Below are positions 27,002-34,148 of a DNA stretch of 64,000 bases, piece after piece. Position numbers and translations under genes: made by a program. Position 1 is the stretch's first letter, and the number at the start of each line of letters is the position of its first letter. Origin of the DNA: UMGS1958 sp045542415 (GTDB lineage Bacteria > Bacillota > Clostridia > UBA1381); assembly GCA_045542415.1 (NCBI GenBank), contig JAZQKZ010000002.1, positions 1 to 64,000 of the forward strand. Direction: 5' to 3'. Below the pieces are notes generated by a model. The model made no database searches. It saw only the letters and a program-made list of their open reading frames with translations, and was not told the DNA's origin.

Positions 27002-27256
27002 TTATTTCTCCAATATTGATATTCTTTCAGCGATAAGATTTTTAAACTCTTCTTTCATATCATCCGGCATATACGACGAATTACACATCTCAATATATTC
27101 ATCCTTGAGTTTGACAATCTTCGCAATCATCTTTTCAGCAGTTTTTTTGTACACCCGGCACTGTATATCCTTTATTGGTACTATCTAAGGCAAGCTGATT
27201 TAAAACCTCTTCAGATACATTAATATCCGGGAACTTAGATGTTCCAATTTTTATTA
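27002..27256 (-). pseudogene. Frameshifted remnant of a small gene (regulator-like C-terminus)
   Basis: Two overlapping frames encode one plausible protein end. The first reads KFPDINVSEEVLNQLALDST..GYTVPGVQKNC and stops. Removing one base from a run of seven A (plus-strand T 27142-27148) joins it to TAEKMIAKIVKLKDEYIEMC..MKEEFKNLIAERISILEK, which ends at a stop 15 bp before a terminator. No start or N-terminal domain is visible downstream of the promoter-operator at 27259-27319, so the 5' part also seems deleted. The sequence is amphipathic and helical; I do not recognise the family. Two palindromic operators upstream suggest an autoregulated XRE-type gene (inference). Confidence 0.5.
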
Positions 27257-27258
27257 AA

Positions 27259-27319
27259 ATTATACTCCATCGGGTATTTTGTATATTAAAATAGCACTAA
27301 CTATACCCGATAAGGTATA
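27259..27319 (-). promoter_or_regulatory. Paired palindromic operators with overlapping -10 box
   Basis: Two near-identical sites of form ATACCCGAT-NNN-GTAT lie 40 bp apart in opposite orientation: 27262-27277 and 27303-27318. The second is a perfect dyad TATACC-N6-GGTATA. A minus-strand TATAAT (27259-27264) overlaps the first. This is the layout of autorepression by a dimeric HTH protein such as an XRE/Cro or antitoxin-type regulator. Confidence 0.65.
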
Positions 27320-27383
27320 AAACATTGATTAGTTTTAATCTATAATTTTCTAATCTGGTGAAATTTATCAGCGAGCAGGATCA

Positions 27384-27788
27384 TCAACCACTCATGATAG
27401 GCCACATGCAAGTATATAGTATATTAGGTTAGGGAGAGATTTTTCATAAAAATTGTTTAATAAAAAAATCAAGCGCATATAGCCTAACATCAGTGATTGA
27501 TTCTGTTATTGAGTTCGTATCTATGAATAAACTACTCATTGCAGAATATACGTTTTATAAAAAGAGAGGGAGAGAAAAAAAAGAAAATAAAAAATATCGT
27601 ATATTCTGTAATCAATAGTTTATTTACATTCCTGTTTTTTTATTATCATCTAAGATGGGGTGTACGCAGGTTTATATGTGATTATATGATTTCTTATGTG
27701 TTGTAAGGATTTGTGTTTTTAGGGAGAGAATTTTCAAACCTAATATTATGCGCATACCCCACCATAAATGATCTACTATTAAAAACAG
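27384..27788. repeat. Array of three large imperfect hairpins with a shared loop motif
   Basis: Three consecutive inverted repeats. Unit 1: arms 27384-27409 and 27475-27500, 21 of 26 paired. Unit 2: arms 27527-27552 and 27598-27623, 23 of 26 paired. Unit 3: arms 27645-27667 and 27750-27772, 18 of 23 paired, with further pairing out to 27632 and 27788. Each loop contains AGGGAGAGA (27431-27439, 27567-27575, 27721-27729), followed in units 1 and 3 by a near-identical WTTTTC. Units 1 and 2 share ACTCAT and a C-C mismatch at the same stem position. Stem sequences otherwise differ. No coding frame is evident. This could be structured RNA or a degenerate mobile repeat; transcription is unproven. 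Confidence 0.65.
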
Positions 27789-27799
27789 AGAGTCTCTGC
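27785..27799 (-). terminator. Short terminator of the manA transcript
   Basis: On the minus strand, CAGAG-ACT-CTCTG is followed by TTTTT, ~28 bases past the manA stop. It overlaps the outer end of hairpin unit 3. Confidence 0.6.
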
Positions 27800-27826
27800 T
27801 TTTAGCAAAAGAATTAAACTTATATA

Positions 27827-28768
27827 TTATATATGTGCAACAATTATGCTTCCATTTCCTGTAAATCTGAGCACTCCATCCTGAGCCGGAACATAAACAG
27901 TATCTCCTTTTTTCAGCGAAAGCATTATATCGTCCAACACGAGGTTATTGCTCCCTTCTATAACAGTCACCGAGCGAAAACTTCCTATATCAATTTCTAT
28001 ATCTAGTTGCCCGTTTATATCATAGCGATATACTGTAAAATATTTACAATTTGCAAGCAGATTTTTATCTTCTGCATTTACTTTAAATGATTTTGATGGA
28101 AAAAGATTTGTTACCTGCAAAGCTTTTTCAATATGCAGCTCTCTTGTATTTCCATTCTTATCACGTCTGTCATAATCATACACACGATAAGTTGTATTGG
28201 AATTCTGCTGTATTTCATATATTACAATCCCCTTTCCAATCGCATGTATCGTACCTGCAGGAATAAATAATACATCACCCTTTTTAACCGACACACAGTT
28301 TAACACTTCCAAAACAGTATTGTTGTAGATTCTTTCTCTGAACTCCTCTTTTGTGATCTCACGATTAACTCCGTAATACAGCGATGCACCCTCTTCACAC
28401 TCGGCAATATACCACATCTCTGTCTTTCCGAATTCACCCTCAACCCTTAAAGCGTATTCATCGTCAGGATGCACCTGAATCGAAAGATTGTCATAAGCAT
28501 CAATAAATTTTATAAGTATCGGAAAATAGCCAAATCTATCTGCTCTTTCTCCTGTACAGCCCTCATTCTTTTCTATGTATTCCGAGAGTTTCAAACCTTT
28601 AAACTCACCCTCCGCAATAATGCTTTCACCGTCAGGATGAGTTGAAAGTTCCCAACTTTCTGCAACCTTATTCAAACTGCATTCTTTGTTATAGCGTTCT
28701 TTCAATAGCTTTCCGCCCCACAAATAATCCTTAAATGCGGGGATAAGCTTTACCGGTGCTTTGTTCAC
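27827..28768 (-). CDS. manA: Class I mannose-6-phosphate isomerase
   Basis: A 313-residue cupin-fold zinc isomerase interconverting mannose-6-P and fructose-6-P. It has the N-terminal KDYLWGGKLLKERY, zinc ligands in QVHPDDEYA and EMWYI, and PAGTIHAIGKGIVIYEIQQNSNTTYRVYDYDR with the active-site Arg. Length fits the short Firmicutes class. The start is GTG with AAAGGAGA seven bases upstream. It follows the GH88 and GH51 genes closely, so it may serve the sugars released by this locus; mannose in the substrate is an inference only. Confidence 0.93.
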   Translation of the reverse strand: MNKAPVKLIPAFKDYLWGGKLLKERYNKECSLNKVAESWELSTHPDGESIIAEGEFKGLKLSEYIEKNEGCTGERADRFGYFPILIKFIDAYDNLSIQVHPDDEYALRVEGEFGKTEMWYIAECEEGASLYYGVNREITKEEFRERIYNNTVLEVLNCVSVKKGDVLFIPAGTIHAIGKGIVIYEIQQNSNTTYRVYDYDRRDKNGNTRELHIEKALQVTNLFPSKSFKVNAEDKNLLANCKYFTVYRYDINGQLDIEIDIGSFRSVTVIEGSNNLVLDDIMLSLKKGDTVYVPAQDGVLRFTGNGSIIVAHI

Positions 28769-28799
28769 AAAAATATCTCCTTTAATCTTTTAACATACT

Positions 28800-29966
28800 T
28801 TACCAGAATAAAGGCTCAAAACCTTTCAGCTTATATATCGCCTCGGTATAGAAGTAATCCCCATAAATTATAGCGGTATTAATACCTCTTGCTCCCTTGT
28901 CTGCACGATATGCTTCTGAACCAAAATTCAACAAGTTATCATTATCTGTTGTATAATCTGTCGCCTTAGCATCTATTGTCTTTAACAGCTCTATAGCTGC
29001 ATTCAGATAATTTTTCACATCATACTCTGTGCAGGTTTTAGCAATTTCAATTAGACCACACGCAGCGCAAGCCGCCGCAGTTGTGTCATATAGCTTAGGC
29101 TGCTCCGGCTGTCTGAAATCAGCAGGTACCATCCAATCATTCTGAGCTGCACATGCAATAAACGAATTAGCAACTCTTTTAGCCACCATCAGATACCTTT
29201 CATCGCCCGTATGAATATACGATAAAATAAAACCATACAGAGCCCATGCCTGTCCTCGAGTCCATGACGAACCCAATTCATAGCCCTGACCGCCAAAAGC
29301 CTTAAATACTTCTCCATTTTCAGGATCAACCTCGACAATATGATGCGACGTTCCGTCCTCTCTTATATGCGTCTCTATGATTTTATCCGCATGGTTCATT
29401 GCCATCTGCTTATAGCGATCATCCTTATGCTCCTGAGCTGCCCAGTACAGCATAGGAATATTCATCATGGAATCAATGATAAGCTTGTTATATCCGTCTG
29501 TATCGGAATCCGCATTCCATGAGCGGACATATTTACCTGCCGGATTATATCTTGCAGCCAGAAAATCTGCCGCATAAAGAGCACGCAGTCTTGATGCAGG
29601 ATTTCCAGTTAATCTGTAATTTACACCTGCACTTATGTGCCACATAAACCCTACATCATGATGAAGATGGTCATATTCCGCAAAAGCCTTATCCAATAAT
29701 TTTTCTGCTGTCTCAGCTGTTTCTTTATATACCGGATCCTTTGTTCCAACGTATAGCAACCACATATATCCGGGCCAGAAACCATTTGTCCACCACGAAA
29801 TATCTTTGGGCCATTTGGTCGTTGCACAGTCATCGAAATTACCGTTTTCATCCACTGTGTACGGTATTTTGTTCATATTTTTTGCTGCAACAACCTTCAT
29901 TTTTTTATCAATCTTGTTCCAGACATCATCTACCCATTGCATCTGGGATTCTTTTAAACTAATCAT
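28800..29966 (-). CDS. GH88 unsaturated glucuronyl hydrolase
   Basis: A 388-residue (alpha/alpha)6-barrel enzyme that hydrates and releases the 4,5-unsaturated uronic acid left by polysaccharide lyases. WWTNGFWPGYMW opens the barrel. The two catalytic aspartates are D104 (LHHDVGFMW) and D165 (IIDSMMNIPMLYWA), 61 apart, as in characterised GH88 enzymes. GGQGYELGSSWTRGQAWALYG and YDTTAAACAACGLIE are family motifs. No signal peptide, so it acts on imported oligosaccharides. AAAGGAGAGG precedes the ATG; it lies 17 bp after the GH51 gene. Its presence predicts a lyase in the same system, which supports a lyase role for one of the giant secreted proteins. Confidence 0.9.
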   Translation of the reverse strand: MISLKESQMQWVDDVWNKIDKKMKVVAAKNMNKIPYTVDENGNFDDCATTKWPKDISWWTNGFWPGYMWLLYVGTKDPVYKETAETAEKLLDKAFAEYDHLHHDVGFMWHISAGVNYRLTGNPASRLRALYAADFLAARYNPAGKYVRSWNADSDTDGYNKLIIDSMMNIPMLYWAAQEHKDDRYKQMAMNHADKIIETHIREDGTSHHIVEVDPENGEVFKAFGGQGYELGSSWTRGQAWALYGFILSYIHTGDERYLMVAKRVANSFIACAAQNDWMVPADFRQPEQPKLYDTTAAACAACGLIEIAKTCTEYDVKNYLNAAIELLKTIDAKATDYTTDNDNLLNFGSEAYRADKGARGINTAIIYGDYFYTEAIYKLKGFEPLFW

Positions 29967-29983
29967 AAACCTCTCCTTTTGAT

Positions 29984-31984
29984 TTATATACGCACAATGG
30001 TAAAGGAATTTGCCCCAAGCACCATTGTGAACCTATGCGATATATTTTCGGCATACGTTGTAACCGGTGCAACACATTCCGGATTATCAATACTGTTATA
30101 TGCCTGATTATCATTGTTATGTAATGCAATAATCTTCGCCTTGTCAGATGACAAGCTGATATTGCTGTCAATATTTATATTTACCGTCTTCTTCTCATTT
30201 GAAGAATTTACAAGTTTTATAATAAGCTCCTGCGATTCTTTGGCATAGGTTGTATTTACAAACACACGCTTATCGTCATCATTTGAAACTAACGATTTAT
30301 AATTGTAATCACCCGTATTCTGCCCGTACATCGTCTGAACATGATAGCTCGGCGTTGCATAGCTGCTCTTGCCGTCAAACCATATCAGATTCGGTGACCA
30401 TTGGCTGTATTTTGTACCTCCGGTACGGCTCAAAAGCGGTGCGGCACTTACCATTTTTATAATATCTGAATTTCGCTCGAGCATTGTGAAATATGCCGCC
30501 TCAACAATTGCATTTTCCAAAGTACATATCTTTTCATTTCCGGGATCCTTTTCCCATCTCGCCGAAACCTCGCCTAAAAACACATTTGCCTCTCTGGAAT
30601 ATTTGTCATAGTAGTCCATATTTTTAAAGAACCAATCCGGCGTTTCGTAATAATGCTCATCGACAGCATATGTAAAATTCGGATTCTTCTTAAGCTGCTC
30701 ATACACAAACGCATACTCACCGTCATGAATACTGTTTCCTGTGTAATACCACGCCGCCGAGGACATAAGCCTTATTGAGCTGTCCTTCTTATGCACAAAA
30801 TGCTCAATCCAGTAATAGCGGTCACGCCACTGATTGCCGTTACGCTCCCACTGCTCGTTACCTACTCCTATACTCCTTAAATCAAACGGTGCCTCATGCC
30901 CCATTGATTTTCTTAGTGCTGCCCATTTGTTATTTTCGAAATCGGTACTGTTGGCGAAATCTATAAGGTCAAGAATATCATCCACATACTCCATGAACTC
31001 ATCTGTAATATCACTCTCTGACGCCGTGTCGTAATTGAGATTACTATCCTTATAAACAGGAACCGCTTCCTCCTTCTCATAGGTCATACATGCCAGCCCG
31101 GCATTTACCACCGGAACAGGATCTGCACCAAGATATTCGCATAAAATGAAATATTCATAGAATCCGAGGTTGTAGCTCTGGCAATAATGCTTCGCATCAA
31201 AAACCTGCCATCGGCTCTTGTTGAGCTTTCTCTCCTCAACTGCACCTACCGTATCCTTCCATCTATACGCTGTATCAAGCGTTGCACCGCCCTCAACCGC
31301 ACAACCACCCGGAAAACGTAAAAATCCCGGATTCATCTTCTCAAGATGCTCAACAAGGTCCTTTCTGAAACGTCCTAATACCGCATCAGAGCTAACACAC
31401 GAAACCATATCTATATAAACAGCTCCCGGTTCGCTAAGCCCGATCACGAAGTCTCCACCTTCAATATCTTCCGATACCCTAAGCACACCGCTGTATTTTT
31501 TCCAGCCATCTGCCACACAAGCAGGTATGTTACTGTCTCCCTTAAGCACAACGCTTCCGAAAACCTTTCCATCCTTGCCTGCTGAAACTATAACAGGAAT
31601 TTCACCTCTTGCATACAGACTTACATTATATTCACAATTGCTGTTCATATAAATTCCGTCGTATGCCTTATTTTTAATTCCGTCTGCAACATCCGTCACG
31701 GTGATTTTTGCACAGTGCGTGTTATTTGCATTCATCGGATACTCATCACTGATCTGTAGCACTGCACCGTCGCCTGTCGCCTTCCAGCCGTAATCATACG
31801 CCGGCTCTGAATTAAAAAACTCAAACGAACTGTTTTCAATCATTTCAGCCATAATACCGCCGTCTGCTGCATAATTAATGTCCTCGAAAAATAGTCCGAA
31901 CATTGAACCGTCAACTTCGGCCCCACGTTCACTGCTGATGCTTATATTTATCTCTGTCTTACTATTCTTCTGCTCTGTTATCAT
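29984..31984 (-). CDS. GH51 alpha-L-arabinofuranosidase
   Basis: A 666-residue retaining glycosidase releasing terminal L-arabinofuranose. MFGLFFEDINYAADGGIMAEMIENSSFE is the family opening. A CBM-like beta segment (~60-190) precedes the (beta/alpha)8 barrel with FLRFPGGCAVEGG. The acid/base is in GVGNEQWER (~375) and the nucleophile in VFLGEVSARW (~471). A C-terminal beta-sandwich (~560-666) closes the protein. No signal peptide: cytoplasmic. It is the first gene of the GH51-GH88-manA unit, divergent from the double AraC gene, which is its likely regulator. Confidence 0.92.
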   Translation of the reverse strand: MITEQKNSKTEINISISSERGAEVDGSMFGLFFEDINYAADGGIMAEMIENSSFEFFNSEPAYDYGWKATGDGAVLQISDEYPMNANNTHCAKITVTDVADGIKNKAYDGIYMNSNCEYNVSLYARGEIPVIVSAGKDGKVFGSVVLKGDSNIPACVADGWKKYSGVLRVSEDIEGGDFVIGLSEPGAVYIDMVSCVSSDAVLGRFRKDLVEHLEKMNPGFLRFPGGCAVEGGATLDTAYRWKDTVGAVEERKLNKSRWQVFDAKHYCQSYNLGFYEYFILCEYLGADPVPVVNAGLACMTYEKEEAVPVYKDSNLNYDTASESDITDEFMEYVDDILDLIDFANSTDFENNKWAALRKSMGHEAPFDLRSIGVGNEQWERNGNQWRDRYYWIEHFVHKKDSSIRLMSSAAWYYTGNSIHDGEYAFVYEQLKKNPNFTYAVDEHYYETPDWFFKNMDYYDKYSREANVFLGEVSARWEKDPGNEKICTLENAIVEAAYFTMLERNSDIIKMVSAAPLLSRTGGTKYSQWSPNLIWFDGKSSYATPSYHVQTMYGQNTGDYNYKSLVSNDDDKRVFVNTTYAKESQELIIKLVNSSNEKKTVNINIDSNISLSSDKAKIIALHNNDNQAYNSIDNPECVAPVTTYAENISHRFTMVLGANSFTIVRI

Positions 31985-32104
31985 TATAGATAATAGCTCC
32001 TTTCAAAAAGTTAGCCTATTTCCTTATACTAATATTGTAACAATAATATATTATTTTTTGTACTATCAAATATTCTGAACTATACTATAATTTTAATAAA
32101 AGCG

Positions 32105-32160
32105 TTGACTTATATTTCTTAATGTGTTAAAATATATAAAAAGAGCATTAATCGGAGGTG
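32105..32160 (+). promoter_or_regulatory. Promoter and ribosome site of the double AraC gene
   Basis: TTGACT (32105-32110), 17-bp spacer, TAAAAT (32128-32133), then GGAGGTG (32154-32160) seven bases before a TTG start at 32168. A perfect palindrome AATAATATATTATT (32042-32055) lies between this promoter and the divergent GH51 gene and could be a regulator site. I could not assign a clear GH51 promoter. Confidence 0.75.
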
Positions 32161-32167
32161 AATTATT

Positions 32168-33859
32168 TTGCATACACGACGTATAAGACTTATGCCCGTG
32201 CACCTGCACGATTCAAAAACCATACATAACGAGGGAATTGCACGTCATGACGGTTATCCCGACTTCCAGCTTCTTCTTACGCTGTCCGGCAGAGGTATTG
32301 TTAATACCGATATCGGAAAGCAGCTGACAATTGAGCCGGGCGATATTTTATTCATCCCTGCTGATGTTGGTCACAGCTATTATCAGACGGGTGATGAAAA
32401 ATGGATGATTACATATATAACCTTCAACGGTGCATCAATAACAGAGGGACTACCATATGCCGTCGGACTGCCGCGTGAAATATCTGTATTGAAAAAAGAC
32501 GAGATTGGTGAACAGGCTCTTGGCAGTCTGCATCAGCTGTTCCGTCTGGCATCCGATGAATATGCCGAAAGAGCATATCCTGATGACCTTATTCTTCATA
32601 CAATACTGTATCGTACCCTCGATTTGCTTTACGGAGTGATGAACAATTCACTTTCAGGCGATGCACCAAATTCATTATCGTCTATCCCTGACGTTCTCAG
32701 CTATATCGGTTCAAATCTTTCAACTCCACTGTCAATCAAGAAAATCGCAGCCGATACCGAAAGAACAGTCTGCTCGATATATGATGCATTTTCAAAGGAA
32801 TTTGATATGACTCCGTGGGAATACATAACACGCGAACGTCTGAAAAGGGTAAAGGATCTGCTGTTGACGCATCCCGAAATGTCTGTATATGAAGCAGGAC
32901 TTTCTGCCGGAATTACGTCAAAAACCCAGCTGAACCGAACCTTCAAAAAATACTACGGAACTACACCCGGTAAATACAGAGAATTATCTGATGTGAGAGT
33001 TGATACAGGACAACAAATTACCGCCGAACAACTGCCTGTGTATCTTACACACGCACAGGAGACGGTTATAGAAACAGAGGAATGCTGGGATACCATGCGA
33101 AAGGGTAATACATGGCAACTTATGCTTTGCCTTGACGGCACAGGAGTCCTTGTTGACAAAAACGACAGTGAGCAGTTTATCCGTCCCGGATTTATGTGCC
33201 TTCTTACTCCGGAAAGCGAATGCCGTTATGCGCCCGTCACCGGAACCGGCGAATCATGGCGCGTTATCCGAATACAATTCAGCGGTAAATATGCAAAGGA
33301 ACTGATAAACGCATTGCGACTGTCCTCCATTATGGTTATCCCCTCGGAATTTTCCATAAACATTGAGCATCGATTCAGCCCGAGTCTTGAATACAGTTTT
33401 CTTGAAAGCTTTGACCATCTCTGTGCATATTCATATAAAACAGACGATGTATCAGTGCTGCACAATTCAGTTATCTTGCATGAGCTTATAACCTATACGT
33501 CAATAGTTGCCGATATGCTAAACGATGCTATAGGCGACGAAAAGAAGCTTCTCCCCGTTATTGATATAATAAATATATATTATAACCGGAAGCTTACGCT
33601 TGATACATTAGCGGAAGCAATCGGAGTTAATGTACCGACCTTGATTCGTTTGTTCAAGAATGTTTACAGTACTACTCCCGTTGAATATATAACCTCCGTG
33701 AGGATAATCCGTGCAAAGCGTCAGCTTTTGCGGCATCCCGGAAGATATATCAGCGAAATAGCAAAACAAACGGGATTCTCCGGTTCAAGCTATTTCATTT
33801 CTACTTTTAAGAAATACGAGGGAATGACTCCTGAGGAATACAGAAATCTGTATCTTTAA
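32168..33859 (+). CDS. Tandem-duplicated AraC-family regulator (two sensor-HTH units)
   Basis: A 563-residue protein made of two complete AraC regulators in a row. Unit 1: cupin-like arabinose-binding domain (~1-150, with LTLSGRGIVNTDIGKQLTIEPGDILFIPADVGHSYYQ), then two HTH motifs ending TFKKYYGTTPGKYREL (~175-280). Unit 2: a second cupin (LMLCLDGTGVLVDKNDSEQFIRPGFMCLLTP, ~310-450) and a second AraC HTH ending TFKKYEGMTPEEYRNLYL (~465-563). Normal AraC proteins have ~280 residues and dimerise, so this is a covalent pseudo-dimer. The TTG start is backed by GGAGGTG. Cytoplasmic; it probably senses a sugar and controls the divergent GH51-GH88-manA unit (inference). Confidence 0.9.
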   Translation: MHTRRIRLMPVHLHDSKTIHNEGIARHDGYPDFQLLLTLSGRGIVNTDIGKQLTIEPGDILFIPADVGHSYYQTGDEKWMITYITFNGASITEGLPYAVGLPREISVLKKDEIGEQALGSLHQLFRLASDEYAERAYPDDLILHTILYRTLDLLYGVMNNSLSGDAPNSLSSIPDVLSYIGSNLSTPLSIKKIAADTERTVCSIYDAFSKEFDMTPWEYITRERLKRVKDLLLTHPEMSVYEAGLSAGITSKTQLNRTFKKYYGTTPGKYRELSDVRVDTGQQITAEQLPVYLTHAQETVIETEECWDTMRKGNTWQLMLCLDGTGVLVDKNDSEQFIRPGFMCLLTPESECRYAPVTGTGESWRVIRIQFSGKYAKELINALRLSSIMVIPSEFSINIEHRFSPSLEYSFLESFDHLCAYSYKTDDVSVLHNSVILHELITYTSIVADMLNDAIGDEKKLLPVIDIINIYYNRKLTLDTLAEAIGVNVPTLIRLFKNVYSTTPVEYITSVRIIRAKRQLLRHPGRYISEIAKQTGFSGSSYFISTFKKYEGMTPEEYRNLYL

Positions 33860-33866
33860 AATCACA

Positions 33867-33907
33867 AAAGAGCTCCGCCCGGCATTTAACCGGGTTGAGC
33901 TCTTTTT
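33867..33907. terminator. Bidirectional terminator between convergent units
   Basis: AAAAGAGCTC..CCCGG / CCGGG..GAGCTCTTTTT: a strong stem with A-run on one side and T-run on the other. It serves the AraC gene (+) and can end the minus-strand transcript of the ITTSG peptide gene. Confidence 0.85.
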
Positions 33908-33965
33908 GTTGTATTCATTTAAAAAGAGATATTATCATTTGAAATTAATTCTTATAATAAAACTC

Positions 33966-34130
33966 TTACCATGTCATTACATGTGTTGTATTTATTGTAA
34001 CACCACTGCCCTCAACATCAGCCGTTACGTCTTTTACGGCATCCTGAGCAAGGGTTCCGCTTGTTGTAATGATATTTTCAGTACTGAAGTTACTTATCGA
34101 CATTTTAGGATTTTCAAAAAACTTTTTCAT
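33966..34130 (-). CDS. 54-residue ITTSG-type peptide
   Basis: A short gene with an excellent ribosome site (AGGAGGAAGAAAAG) directly before ATG, 18 bp downstream of the 823-residue secreted protein. The product starts MKKFFENPKMSISNFSTENI, then ITTSGTLAQDAVKDVTADVE and ends HVMTW. It has no signal peptide or membrane segment. The opening (basic start, short amphipathic strand, then I-I-T-T-S-G) recalls small orphan peptides with a leader-like N-terminus that are frequent in gut Clostridia; I know no function. Being cotranscribed with a surface protein and ending right before a terminator, it is the last gene of that unit. It could be a chaperone-like, signalling or precursor peptide. Confidence 0.7.
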   Translation of the reverse strand: MKKFFENPKMSISNFSTENIITTSGTLAQDAVKDVTADVEGSGVTINTTHVMTW

Positions 34131-34148
34131 CTTTTCTTCCTCCTTTTA

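Noticed and set aside
27384..27500. Integron attC site suggested by GCCTAAC in the right arm of hairpin unit 1
   Set aside because: Only one unit has the RYYYAAC-like core, the left arm lacks a proper GTTRRRY, and the other two units have no such boxes; the recombinase next door is not integron type.
27384..27788. CRISPR array
   Set aside because: The repeated parts are short loop motifs inside inverted repeats; there are no direct repeats of 24-40 bp with uniform spacers and no cas genes.
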